Shown here piece after piece: positions 26,361 to 35,559 of a DNA stretch of 64,000 bases (its first letter is position 1; every line of letters starts with the position of its first letter). Location of the stretch: NCBI GenBank assembly GCA_900542065.1, contig UQLU01000006.1, positions 1-64,000 of the forward strand, read 5' to 3'. A program made the translations under genes and the position numbers. The stretch is from an uncultured Eggerthella sp. (GTDB taxonomy: Bacteria; Actinomycetota; Coriobacteriia; Coriobacteriales; Eggerthellaceae). Under the pieces are notes generated by a model, which did not search any database, was not told where the DNA came from, and saw only the letters and a program-made list of their open reading frames with translations.

Positions 26361-26786
26361 GTGAGCGAGCTTCTTGGCGAATACAGCCGTAAGCTGGATG
26401 CCAAGGGACGCCTGTCTCTTCCTGCAGAATTTCGTAAGGTTCTTTCCGATAATCTCAGGGTGACACCTGATCCTACGGATCAATGTCTTCTGGTATTTGA
26501 AACCGAAGCGTTCACTGCGTGGGTAGATAGCCTCTTTGAAGCGCAGGGTGGCTATAGTGCTAGCAACCGTAAAATGGTTGCGCAGCGCAAGGTTTTGAAT
26601 TCACGTGCTAAACCATGTGAAGTAGATAACTCGGGTCGCATTCATCTGTCCCCCCAACAGCGCGATTCTGCTTCACTGGATAAAGATGTTGTTATCGTGG
26701 GCGACACTGATCATTTTGAGATTTGGAACGAGGAGCGTTGGAACCAGTTTGTCGAAGATACCGATGTGGCATCTTTGGTGAGCTAG
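26361..26786 (+). CDS. mraZ: Transcriptional regulator MraZ
   Basis: This 141-residue protein is the regulator at the head of the dcw cluster. Two AbrB-like repeats are visible, each with the DxxxR motif: DAKGRLSLPAEFR and DNSGRIHLSPQQR. GTG at 26361 is the start because AAAGGAGAG lies before it and MSELLGEYSRKLDAKGR aligns with the family, whose usual length is about 143. Phased TGGGG-type boxes and a good promoter lie directly upstream. The next gene, rsmH, starts 17 bases after its stop. Confidence 0.95.
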   Translation: MSELLGEYSRKLDAKGRLSLPAEFRKVLSDNLRVTPDPTDQCLLVFETEAFTAWVDSLFEAQGGYSASNRKMVAQRKVLNSRAKPCEVDNSGRIHLSPQQRDSASLDKDVVIVGDTDHFEIWNEERWNQFVEDTDVASLVS

Positions 26787-26803
26787 GGTAAGGCGCGTGA
26801 ATA

Positions 26804-27772
26804 ATGACAAATGAATATCGGCATATTCCCGTTCTGCTTTCTGAATGCATTGAAGCATTGCATTTGTATGAAGGGCAAACCTATGTGGATGCAACCTTAG
26901 GGGGAGCGGGACACTCTCTTGAAGTTGCCAAACGAATTGGACGTAGTGGTCATTTAATTGGTATCGACCAAGACGAAGTCGCTCGTCGTGCAGCGCGCGA
27001 ACGTTTAGAAGCGCTACCCGATGATATTCGACCTACGATCGATGTCGTTGAAGGTAACTTCGGGGATTTGGATTCGCTTTTGGTAGCGGCGCAAATTCCT
27101 TCGATTGACGCAATATTGTTTGATCTAGGAGTTTCGTCGGTGCAAATTGATACGCCTGCTCGTGGCTTTTCCTTTAAGGAAACTGGCCCTCTTGATATGC
27201 GGATGGATCCGAGTAAAAACACTTTAACCGCAGCTGAGATCATTAACACCTATAACGCAGCAGATCTCGCTCGGGTCATCCGTCAGTATTCAGACGAGCG
27301 CTGGGCAAGTAGGATTGCCGACTTTGTGGTGGAAGCTCGAAAAGAGCATCCTATTACAGAGACCGAACAGCTTGTAGATATCATCAAAGCAGCTGTTCCT
27401 GCTTCAGCGCGTCGCGCTGGTGGGCATCCTGCAAAACGTACGTTTCAGGCTCTGCGTATCGAAGTAAATGGCGAACTTGATGTATTGCGAAGTGGCCTTG
27501 AAGCAGCAGTAAGGTGGCTTGCTCCTGGAGGGCATATAGCAGTAATAAGCTATCACTCTCTGGAAGATCGCATCGTGAAAGACTTATTCAAAAAGCTCTC
27601 ACAAGGATGTACCTGCCCACCCGATCTGCCTATTTGTGTGTGTGGAAACAAGCCGATATTAAAAGTTTTAACGCGTAAGCCGATATTACCAACTCCCGAA
27701 GAAATAAAACGTAACCCGCGTTCGCGCAGTGCAAAACTTCGAGTTGCGCAACGTTTAGATGAAAACAAATAA
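26804..27772 (+). CDS. rsmH: 16S rRNA (cytosine-1402-N4)-methyltransferase
   Basis: This 322-residue S-adenosylmethionine-dependent enzyme methylates C1402 of 16S rRNA. The SAM-binding motif is DATLGGAGHS near residues 26-35. Further family segments are FDLGVSSVQIDTPARGFSF and ISYHSLEDRIVK. Length is typical. It is the second dcw gene, right after mraZ as in most bacteria, and GTGAATA precedes the ATG with a weak ribosome-binding site. Confidence 0.96.
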   Translation: MTNEYRHIPVLLSECIEALHLYEGQTYVDATLGGAGHSLEVAKRIGRSGHLIGIDQDEVARRAARERLEALPDDIRPTIDVVEGNFGDLDSLLVAAQIPSIDAILFDLGVSSVQIDTPARGFSFKETGPLDMRMDPSKNTLTAAEIINTYNAADLARVIRQYSDERWASRIADFVVEARKEHPITETEQLVDIIKAAVPASARRAGGHPAKRTFQALRIEVNGELDVLRSGLEAAVRWLAPGGHIAVISYHSLEDRIVKDLFKKLSQGCTCPPDLPICVCGNKPILKVLTRKPILPTPEEIKRNPRSRSAKLRVAQRLDENK

Positions 27773-27820
27773 CTGTCTTGCTCCGAATGAACAACTAAAA
27801 CGCAACAAGGAGGTGAGCAG

Positions 27821-28285
27821 ATGGCAGGCGCTCCAGCATATCGCTACGATCATGAAATAGCTCAGCCTTATCGCCAGCCAGCTCCTTCTGTTCGTGTTGT
27901 TCCTGGACGAAAGCAAACGCTCAATCCTGCACTTTCCGATGTTGCCATTGTTGGCATTAAAGCGCTTGTTGCCTGCCTGATTGTCTTTCTCGTCATTGGC
28001 TTTGTTCGAGTTGGCCTTGCTTCTGCTGCATATAGCACTGCGTCGCAGGCGAGCGAATTACGCACGCAAATTGCAGATGCTCGCACAACGGCAGATTCTC
28101 TTGCGGTTCAGGAAAGCTTACTTTCAAGTCCAAGCAATATTCGAACGCAAGCTGATGAAAAACTTAAGATGAAGGCTGGCGTTAGCACCGAAACCATTAC
28201 CTTATCGCTCGATCCTGTTTCTATTGATTCTGCTGGCAATCTTTCCTTTGCGGGAAGTGCTTCTCGCATTGCTTCGCAAGGATAA
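27821..28285 (+). CDS. ftsL: FtsL-like divisome protein
   Basis: This 154-residue bitopic protein fits FtsL by position and form rather than by sequence: a 45-residue cytoplasmic polar part, one membrane helix (about 46-66), a short alanine-rich helical stretch (about 67-100) and a polar extracytoplasmic tail. FtsL proteins join FtsB and FtsQ to activate FtsW-FtsI. AAGGAGGTGAG precedes the ATG. ftsI begins 6 bases after its stop. No separate ftsB is in the cluster. Confidence 0.8.
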   Translation: MAGAPAYRYDHEIAQPYRQPAPSVRVVPGRKQTLNPALSDVAIVGIKALVACLIVFLVIGFVRVGLASAAYSTASQASELRTQIADARTTADSLAVQESLLSSPSNIRTQADEKLKMKAGVSTETITLSLDPVSIDSAGNLSFAGSASRIASQG

Positions 28286-28291
28286 ATTCTC

Positions 28292-30094
28292 ATGGCTGAT
28301 AGGCGTTCTTCGCGGCGTTTTCAATCGCAGCGAATGCATGAGCAGCATCCTGCCTCCCGCAATCGCTATTCCGAATCTCCTCATTCTCATAGAGGCGCTT
28401 CGCGCGCAAATAGTTCTGGTGGAGCACGTTTTTTCGACCAAGATCAATTCAACGGACGTCTTGGCTGGATTCTGGCAATTTTTTTGGCAGTAGCAGTAAT
28501 ATTGGCGCTTCGTTTAGTGTGGCTTCAGGTTGTAGATGCTCAAAACAATCTTGATCGAGGAACCTCACGTGAAGTGACGGTTGATATCGAACCACGTCGC
28601 GGTACTATTTACGATCGTAATGGCACTATCTTGGCCACCACGGTTGATGCTTACAATATTTTTTGCCATCCCCATGTAGTGAGTGCTGATAAGGTCGATC
28701 AACTTGCGCAAGCGCTTGCCAATGCTTGTGGTGGTAAGGCACAAGAGTACAAAGATAAGATTCAGCAAGATACCAATTTCGTATACCTTTTCAAAGGCGC
28801 CGATGAAGATGCCATGAATGTCATTAAAGATCTTGGCATAGAAGGTGTTGACTACGAAAAAACATCCAAGCGCGTATATCCTTGTGGGTCGACGGCAAGT
28901 CAGATCATTGGTGTACTCAATGCCGATGGAGATGCTATTACTGGTTTGGAGTTGTACTACAACGATATCTTGGGTGGTACTCCTGGTCAGAAAACCCAAG
29001 AGTACAGTAAAGAGGGAGTTCCTGTTCCCGGCACTGAACACGTAACCGCTGAAGTGGTTAATGGTAAAGATATCGTGCTTTCCATAGATGTTGATATGCA
29101 GCAAAAACTGGAAGAAGCGCTTGAAGTACGCGTGGAAGAAGTTCAAGGTTCTGGTGGTAGCGCAATATTGATGGACTCTTCCACAGGGGAAATATATGCG
29201 TGCTCTTCTTCACCAACGTTTGATATTACTGATTTGTCTGAAATCAAAGAAGGCGCTACCAACTTATCAGGTATTTCGTATGCCTATGAGCCAGGTTCTA
29301 TCATGAAGCCAGCAACAATGCTCGCTGCGCTTGAAGAGGGGGTAGTTACCCTTGACTCGAAATATTGGTGCCCAGCAGAGTTAGATGTTGATGAATACAC
29401 CATTACCGACTCGCATCCTCGTGATGATATGGAAATGGACGTGTCTACCATTATTGCGGATTCTTCAAATGTCGGTGTGTCGCTCATAGCACGTGATCTT
29501 ACGTTCGAGAAACTTTATGAATACATTCAGAAGTACCAACTAACCGAACTTACGGGAGTCGACTATCCAGGTGAAGCACAGGGAGCTATTTCTGCGCGTG
29601 ATACCTGGGCTGAGGTACAGGGATATAACATTAGTTTTGGTCAGGGCTTTACGACTACTCCTATCGAAATGGTGCGATTCTATGCTGCGCTCGCTAATAA
29701 CGGTACGGCAACCCAGCCTCATTTCTTGCTTGATGTTCCAACAGAAGATGAAGACAGGACGTACGCAACCGCTCAACTTACCGATAATCAAAATGCAATT
29801 AATGATCTAGAAACCATGATGCAAGCAACGGTCGATAGAGGCACTGGTACCGATGCTCAAATTGAAGGCTATCGTGTTGTAGGTAAAACAGGCACGGCAG
29901 AAATCGCTTCTGAATCGGGCGGTTATAAGCAAAGCGTCTATAACCTTGCTTTTGTGGGATATCTACCCGATTCTTCAACAAATTTAGTGTGCTTTGTGGG
30001 TGCTTACGATGTTCCTGGGGAAAGACAAACGGTTCAAGCGTTTCACGATATAATGGCTTTTGCGATAGATCGCTATAACATCACTCAGAATTGA
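28292..30094 (+). CDS. ftsI: Septal penicillin-binding protein (transpeptidase) FtsI/PBP3
   Basis: This 600-residue class B penicillin-binding protein cross-links septal peptidoglycan. It has a 60-residue Arg/Ser/His-rich cytoplasmic arm, one membrane helix (about 63-85), a dimerisation domain, and a transpeptidase domain with the active-site serine in PGSIMKP (SxxK), SSN (SxN) and KTGT. No PASTA repeats follow; the protein ends 45 residues after KTGT's fold closes. It works with FtsW (35560) in the divisome. A murE gene follows after 7 bases. Confidence 0.95.
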   Translation: MADRRSSRRFQSQRMHEQHPASRNRYSESPHSHRGASRANSSGGARFFDQDQFNGRLGWILAIFLAVAVILALRLVWLQVVDAQNNLDRGTSREVTVDIEPRRGTIYDRNGTILATTVDAYNIFCHPHVVSADKVDQLAQALANACGGKAQEYKDKIQQDTNFVYLFKGADEDAMNVIKDLGIEGVDYEKTSKRVYPCGSTASQIIGVLNADGDAITGLELYYNDILGGTPGQKTQEYSKEGVPVPGTEHVTAEVVNGKDIVLSIDVDMQQKLEEALEVRVEEVQGSGGSAILMDSSTGEIYACSSSPTFDITDLSEIKEGATNLSGISYAYEPGSIMKPATMLAALEEGVVTLDSKYWCPAELDVDEYTITDSHPRDDMEMDVSTIIADSSNVGVSLIARDLTFEKLYEYIQKYQLTELTGVDYPGEAQGAISARDTWAEVQGYNISFGQGFTTTPIEMVRFYAALANNGTATQPHFLLDVPTEDEDRTYATAQLTDNQNAINDLETMMQATVDRGTGTDAQIEGYRVVGKTGTAEIASESGGYKQSVYNLAFVGYLPDSSTNLVCFVGAYDVPGERQTVQAFHDIMAFAIDRYNITQN

Positions 30095-30101
30095 GGTTTT
30101 T

Positions 30102-31586
30102 ATGACACGTAAAACATGCGGAGAACTGTTTGCAGGAATCGACTGCACGATTATTGGTAATCCCGACGAACCCATTTCTGGTATTGCATACCGTAGTGAC
30201 GCAGTGCGCCCTGGCGATGCGTTTTGTTGCATAGTGGGACTAAAGGCCGATGGCCATTCTTTTGCGCAAGATGCAATTGATCGCGGTGCACGTGTATTGA
30301 TCGTGGAACGTAAGGTGTATTTAGCTGACGCAACTGACGTTACCGAAGTTGTGGTAAAAGATTCGCGCAAGGCGATGGCACGTCTTGCTTCTCGTTTTTA
30401 TGGCAATCCTTCAGAAGCATTTTCGCTGGTAGGGGTAACGGGCACCAATGGTAAAACTACTACCACGTATTTGGTTAACCATATCGCTCAGGTACTCGGA
30501 AATAAAACAGGCCTTATTGGTACTGTTGGTATCGAAATCGACGGCGAGCATCGCCCTTCTTCTCATACCACTCCCGAATCTCCCGATTTACAGCAACTCT
30601 TTGCAATGATGCGCGATGAAGGTTGCGGCGTGGTATCCATGGAAGTAAGCTCGCATGCACTTGACTTGGAACGCACGTGGGCAACAAAGTTTGCGGTTAC
30701 GGCATTTACGAACCTGACGCAGGATCACCTTGATTATCACAAAACATTCGAGGCTTATTTTGCCGCGAAAGCTCGTTTGTTCTCTAAAGATTATCCAGCG
30801 AAGCGTGTTATCAATATTGATAGCACCTGGGGTAAAGAACTCCTAAAGCGTACCTCCGCCAATGAGGACATTATTATTACGACGGGATTTGATCCGTCTG
30901 CTCAAATTCATCCTATCGATGTGGAATATGGTGCTGCTTCAACACGGGTGCTCCTTTCTGTTCGCGGTTCCCAAATAGAAGTAACGTATCCGCTAGTCGG
31001 TCGTTTCAATGTGGAAAATGTAATGACCGCTTTTGGCGTGGCCCTTCAGTTAGGCTATTCTTCAAGCGCTATCGTTGAAGCATTGCGTGATGTTCCTGCG
31101 GTACCAGGTCGTCTTCAGCATGTATCCGCAGAGAACGATGGCGGTATTTCTATTTATGTTGATTACGCTCATACCCCTGATGCACTAGAAAAAGCCATTG
31201 CTTCGGTATCGGCACTGGAAACTGAAGGTAAAACCATTGTGGTATTCGGTTGTGGTGGCGACCGCGATTCGGGCAAGCGTCCCATCATGGGGCGTGCAGC
31301 TTTGGCGGCAGATTATGCGGTGGTTACCTCAGATAATCCTCGTACTGAAGATCCAAATGCCATCATTGAAGATATTGTTGCTGGTATGGGCGAGGGAACT
31401 GATCATTTCGAGGTAGTTCCTGATCGTCATGAGGCTATTGCGCGTGCTATTGCGGTTGCCAAATCTGGCGATGCTATTCTGATTGCGGGCAAAGGTCATG
31501 AAGATTACCAGATAATCGGTACGGAAAAACATCATTTTGATGACCGAGAAGTTGCTGCCGAAGAATTAAAGAAGGTGTTTGGATAG
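30102..31586 (+). CDS. murE: UDP-MurNAc-tripeptide synthetase, probably meso-diaminopimelate-adding
   Basis: This 494-residue ligase adds the third residue to the peptidoglycan stem peptide in the cytoplasm. The ATP loop is GVTGTNGKTTTTYLV near residue 110. The substrate loop reads DNPRTEDP; DNPR is the known signature of enzymes that add meso-diaminopimelate rather than lysine. Length is typical. It lies between ftsI and murF in the dcw order. The amino acid choice is inferred from the motif. Confidence 0.95.
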   Translation: MTRKTCGELFAGIDCTIIGNPDEPISGIAYRSDAVRPGDAFCCIVGLKADGHSFAQDAIDRGARVLIVERKVYLADATDVTEVVVKDSRKAMARLASRFYGNPSEAFSLVGVTGTNGKTTTTYLVNHIAQVLGNKTGLIGTVGIEIDGEHRPSSHTTPESPDLQQLFAMMRDEGCGVVSMEVSSHALDLERTWATKFAVTAFTNLTQDHLDYHKTFEAYFAAKARLFSKDYPAKRVINIDSTWGKELLKRTSANEDIIITTGFDPSAQIHPIDVEYGAASTRVLLSVRGSQIEVTYPLVGRFNVENVMTAFGVALQLGYSSSAIVEALRDVPAVPGRLQHVSAENDGGISIYVDYAHTPDALEKAIASVSALETEGKTIVVFGCGGDRDSGKRPIMGRAALAADYAVVTSDNPRTEDPNAIIEDIVAGMGEGTDHFEVVPDRHEAIARAIAVAKSGDAILIAGKGHEDYQIIGTEKHHFDDREVAAEELKKVFG

Positions 31587-31590
31587 CGTT

Positions 31591-33033
31591 ATGCTGCTCA
31601 CCATTAACACTATTGCTCAGTTTGCGGATGCACAAATAGTAGGTGCTCCGTGCGATTTGGAACGTGAAGCCTGCGGTATTACCTGGGATTCGCGTGAGGT
31701 GGTGCCTGGCTTTGTCTATGTTGCCTTGCCAGGGGAAAGAGTGGATGGTCATAGTTTTGTGCCTGCTGCTTGTAGAGCGGGCGCAGTCGCAGTGCTCGTT
31801 ATGCAAGATTTGCCCGAAGATGCCCTTCGCTGCGCGCAAGAGTATGCAACGGCAGTATTGCGCGTTTCTTCCACGCATGATGCTTTTACCCAACTTGCCA
31901 AGGGTTATCGCACCCTGCTCAAAGGCCGTGTTATAGGCATAACGGGTTCTACGGGTAAAACCACCACGAAAAACTTAGTACGCGATGTTTTATCCGCTCA
32001 GTTTTCCTGCGTTGCCACGGAGGCAAATCAAAATAATGAATTAGGTGTTCCACGCACGCTTCTCAATGCTGATCCTGATACCGAAATGGTAGTGGTGGAA
32101 ATGGGCATGCGTGGTTTGGGTCAAATTGAGCACCTCTGCTCTTTCGTTAAGCCCGATTGGGGCTTGATTACCAATGTGGGCGAAAGTCATATCGAGCTGT
32201 TAGGTAGCCGTGAAAATATCGCACGCGCTAAAGCGGAATTGATCTGCGCCTTACCCAATAAAACAGGCGTTGCTTTTCTTAATAGCGCCGATGATATGAC
32301 GCCTTTTGTATGGGAACAATCAGACAAAGCTGATACTTCGGTTGTGCGCGTAAGTTGCAACAAGCAAGATCCTTCTTGTCCAAGTATTTGGGCAGAAGAA
32401 GTTTCGCTTGATGCCGAAGGCTATCCTTCATTTGTGTTGTGTGCGAGTGGATTTGCTTCAGCGGATGTAGATCGTATGGAATGTAAGCTTTCGTTGCGAG
32501 GTATTCATAACGTTTCCAATGCTTGCTCTGCTGCGGCAGTGGGATGTATGGCGGGCATGAATCTTAAAGATATCGTAGGTGCTCTTGAAGCATCCCAGCC
32601 TGAAAGTGGCAGACAAGAGATTCTCCATTCTGAACAGGGATTTACGGTAATCAATGATGCCTATAATGCCAATCCTGATTCCATGCGTGCTTCTCTCTCT
32701 TTATTAAAATCTATGGCGGTTAAAGGTCGTCGCTTTGCGGTATTGGGCGATATGGGCGAGCTTGGAACTTTTGCTGCAGCCGCTCACGAATCGGTTGGTA
32801 GATTTGCGGCTCATGCTAATATTGACTTTCTGGTTTGTGTGGGAGAGTTGGCTCGCACAATTGGAACTGCGGCACAATCTGAAGGTTTTCCGAAAGATTG
32901 TTTGCTTATGGTGGACTCTCGCGAAAAAGCACTTGAGTTTTTGCGAGAGCATATCGCTTCAGACGATGCGGTGCTTGTAAAAGCATCTCATTTTATGGAG
33001 CTTGATAAAGTAGCCAAGGGGTTGTTGAACTAG
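31591..33033 (+). CDS. murF: UDP-MurNAc-tripeptide--D-alanyl-D-alanine ligase
   Basis: This 480-residue ligase adds D-Ala-D-Ala to the precursor. The ATP loop is GITGSTGKTTTKNLV near residue 110, and NDAYNANPDSM in the C-terminal domain is a MurF hallmark. I chose ATG 31591, 4 bases after the murE stop; an in-frame TTG at 31579 is less likely. mraY follows with a 2-base gap. Confidence 0.95.
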   Translation: MLLTINTIAQFADAQIVGAPCDLEREACGITWDSREVVPGFVYVALPGERVDGHSFVPAACRAGAVAVLVMQDLPEDALRCAQEYATAVLRVSSTHDAFTQLAKGYRTLLKGRVIGITGSTGKTTTKNLVRDVLSAQFSCVATEANQNNELGVPRTLLNADPDTEMVVVEMGMRGLGQIEHLCSFVKPDWGLITNVGESHIELLGSRENIARAKAELICALPNKTGVAFLNSADDMTPFVWEQSDKADTSVVRVSCNKQDPSCPSIWAEEVSLDAEGYPSFVLCASGFASADVDRMECKLSLRGIHNVSNACSAAAVGCMAGMNLKDIVGALEASQPESGRQEILHSEQGFTVINDAYNANPDSMRASLSLLKSMAVKGRRFAVLGDMGELGTFAAAAHESVGRFAAHANIDFLVCVGELARTIGTAAQSEGFPKDCLLMVDSREKALEFLREHIASDDAVLVKASHFMELDKVAKGLLN

Positions 33034-33035
33034 TT

Positions 33036-34085
33036 ATGGTTTCTTTTTTTGAATACCCAACATTCGTGGTGTTTCTTGCCATATTTTTGGGCGTTGTTCT
33101 AACGATTGCACTTATGCCTGCATTTATTAAGTTCTTGCGTTCGCATTTGATCGGACAGCCGGTTCGCGCAGATGGCCCTGAAAGCCATTTAGTAAAACAG
33201 GGCACTCCCACCATGGGTGGTGTCATTATGCTTATTGCGGCAACGATCGTCATTGCTATCTTGGCAGAACCCGTACCAGAAACCTGGTTGGTAATGGGTG
33301 CGGTGCTTGCAACTGGAGCGCTTGGTCTTTTTGACGATGCATCAAAAGTTGCCCATGAGCGATCTTTGGGGTTGACCCCTAAAGCAAAGCTTATTGGTCA
33401 ATTTTTAATCGCTACCGCATTTGTTTTGGCAGCTGTTAACTGGCTCGGTGTTTCTCCGACGATTGATATTCCGTTTGTATACACCTTTGACTTAGGTATT
33501 TTTACCACAACACTTCCTATTGAAGTTCCTGCTGGGGGAGATTTCAGTATTCCTTGGCTCTATGTCATTTTTGCTGATATTTTGCTTGCGGGTATGAGTA
33601 ATGCAACCAATCTAACGGATGGCCTTGATGGTTTGCTAAATGGCACCATTATGGTTGTAATGGTGGTAATGGCAGCTATCGCTTTTCGTGCAGGCTTACT
33701 TGATGGAGCTATTATTGCTGCTGCACTTGCGGGCTGCTGCATTGGTTTTCTTTGGTTTAACTCTTACCCTGCTGATATTTTTATGGGCGATACCGGGTCT
33801 CTTGCGCTCGGTACGGCACTGGGTTGTTTGGCTATTGTGTCAAAAACAGAAGTGTTGTCTTTGATTATCGGTGGCCTGTTTGTAGTTGAAGCACTGTCTG
33901 TAATGATTCAGGTATTTTACTTTAAGCGCACGCGTAAGCGCTTGTTCTTGATGGCTCCTCTCCATCATCACTTTGAAAAGAAGGGTTGGAGCGAAGTCAA
34001 GGTTGTAATTCGCTTCTGGATCATTTCCGCAGCTTTGGCTGCAGTGGGATTCTGCCTGTACTTTGCTCAATCGCTGATAGGATAA
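33036..34085 (+). CDS. mraY: Phospho-N-acetylmuramoyl-pentapeptide transferase
   Basis: This 349-residue integral membrane enzyme makes lipid I from UDP-MurNAc-pentapeptide and undecaprenyl phosphate. About ten membrane helices are visible. Family motifs are GTPTMGG, FDDASK, NLTDGLDG, FMGDTGSLALG and LHHHFE. The magnesium aspartates lie in FDDA and FMGD. It starts two bases after the murF stop, indicating coupled translation. Confidence 0.96.
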   Translation: MVSFFEYPTFVVFLAIFLGVVLTIALMPAFIKFLRSHLIGQPVRADGPESHLVKQGTPTMGGVIMLIAATIVIAILAEPVPETWLVMGAVLATGALGLFDDASKVAHERSLGLTPKAKLIGQFLIATAFVLAAVNWLGVSPTIDIPFVYTFDLGIFTTTLPIEVPAGGDFSIPWLYVIFADILLAGMSNATNLTDGLDGLLNGTIMVVMVVMAAIAFRAGLLDGAIIAAALAGCCIGFLWFNSYPADIFMGDTGSLALGTALGCLAIVSKTEVLSLIIGGLFVVEALSVMIQVFYFKRTRKRLFLMAPLHHHFEKKGWSEVKVVIRFWIISAALAAVGFCLYFAQSLIG

Positions 34086-34089
34086 AACT

Positions 34090-35553
34090 ATGGCAAGCCA
34101 ATTCGATGATGCTAAAAAATATGCACCAGTTTCACTTGGATCAGTTTTAGTGTTGGGCCTTGGGAAATCTGGCAAGGCGGCAAGTAAGTATTGCGCAAAT
34201 CTTATTGGTACGCGTGTTTCTTCTCTGACGGTGTATGCAGGAGCTTCTTCGCCTGCGGCAACAGATTTTTCGAAAGAATTGATTCAGGCAGGCGCTCGTG
34301 TCGTTTTTGACTCCGAAGAGGTGGAAGGATCATACGATCTTTGTATCGTAAGTCCTGGTATTTCAGAAAACTCCGCTTTCTATAAAGCAGCACGCGAGTG
34401 CTCTGGTGAGGTAATTAGCGAAGTTGAGCTTGCCTGGCGCGAAAGCGCTAAGGATTCAGTTTGGGTTGCTATTACGGGCACCAATGGTAAAACCACCACG
34501 ACTTCTCTTATTGCTCACGTTTTAAAAGAATGCGGCAAAAATGCTTGTGCGGTAGGAAACATTGGCGATGCTTGCATAGATGAGGTTGCAAGCGCAGCAT
34601 ACGATTATTATGTGGCGGAAGTGTCTTCTTACCAGTTAGCATCCACCAAGCGTTTTGCGCCTGATGTTGCGGTGCTGCTTAACATTACTCCTGACCATTT
34701 GAAATGGCATGGGAGTTTTGAGGCGTATGCGCAAGCCAAGAAAAAGATATACGAAAATTGTGCTTCGGATGCCACCGTTATTCTGGACGCCACCAATGAC
34801 GTGGTACGCGGGTTCGTTCGCGAACTAAAAAATGATCTAAATCGCAGCTTTGCCTATATTCCTATGGGCACTGCTGAAGGGCTTACGGGCAATATGCGCC
34901 TTGCTTGTGGATCAGATAATGCTGCCTTTATTAACAAAGAAGGCGTTCTCTGTTTTGAAACCCCACAGGGTCGCTACGAAATAATTGCAGCACAAGATCT
35001 TAAGATTAAAGGCGAACACAATGCCTCTAATGCTCTTGCGGCAGCGGTTGCTGCGCATGCACTCGCTTGCCCATTCAATGAGATCACTGATGCTTTGGCA
35101 TCGTTTGCTCCTCTTGAACACCGTATTGAACCTTGTGGGTCGGTTGCAGGCGTGGAGTGCTACAACGATTCAAAGGCAACCAATGTTGACGCAACACTGA
35201 AAGCTTTAGCTGCATTTGGAGAAAAACATCCTATTGTTTTGCTTGGTGGAGACGATAAGGGAACCGACTTATCAGAACTAGTTGAACAGGCGCAGCACCA
35301 TTGCAAGGCTGTTGTGTGCTTCGGTGAGGCGGGTCCTCGTTTCTTGAAGGCATTTGCTCATGCTCAGTTAGACGTACTGGAAGCTAAGCACCTTGAAGAT
35401 GCCCTTGATGCGGCGCTTGCATATGCTCAATCAGGTGACATTGTTGCATTGTCTCCTGCTTGCGCCTCTTTTGATGAATTTTCTTGTTTCGAAGAACGGG
35501 GCGAGGTATTTAAAAAACTTGTCGCGCAGCGGAGTAAGGAAAGAGGTGCCTAA
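34090..35553 (+). CDS. murD: UDP-MurNAc-L-alanine--D-glutamate ligase
   Basis: This 487-residue ligase adds D-glutamate to UDP-MurNAc-L-Ala. The N-terminal Rossmann-like domain has LVLGLGKSGKAASKY, the ATP loop is ITGTNGKTTTTSLI, and LNITPDHLKWHG follows in the central domain. Late motifs are NDSKATN and LSPACASFDEF. It is 30-40 residues longer than most MurD. It starts 4 bases after mraY. Confidence 0.95.
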   Translation: MASQFDDAKKYAPVSLGSVLVLGLGKSGKAASKYCANLIGTRVSSLTVYAGASSPAATDFSKELIQAGARVVFDSEEVEGSYDLCIVSPGISENSAFYKAARECSGEVISEVELAWRESAKDSVWVAITGTNGKTTTTSLIAHVLKECGKNACAVGNIGDACIDEVASAAYDYYVAEVSSYQLASTKRFAPDVAVLLNITPDHLKWHGSFEAYAQAKKKIYENCASDATVILDATNDVVRGFVRELKNDLNRSFAYIPMGTAEGLTGNMRLACGSDNAAFINKEGVLCFETPQGRYEIIAAQDLKIKGEHNASNALAAAVAAHALACPFNEITDALASFAPLEHRIEPCGSVAGVECYNDSKATNVDATLKALAAFGEKHPIVLLGGDDKGTDLSELVEQAQHHCKAVVCFGEAGPRFLKAFAHAQLDVLEAKHLEDALDAALAYAQSGDIVALSPACASFDEFSCFEERGEVFKKLVAQRSKERGA

Positions 35554-35559
35554 CTAAAT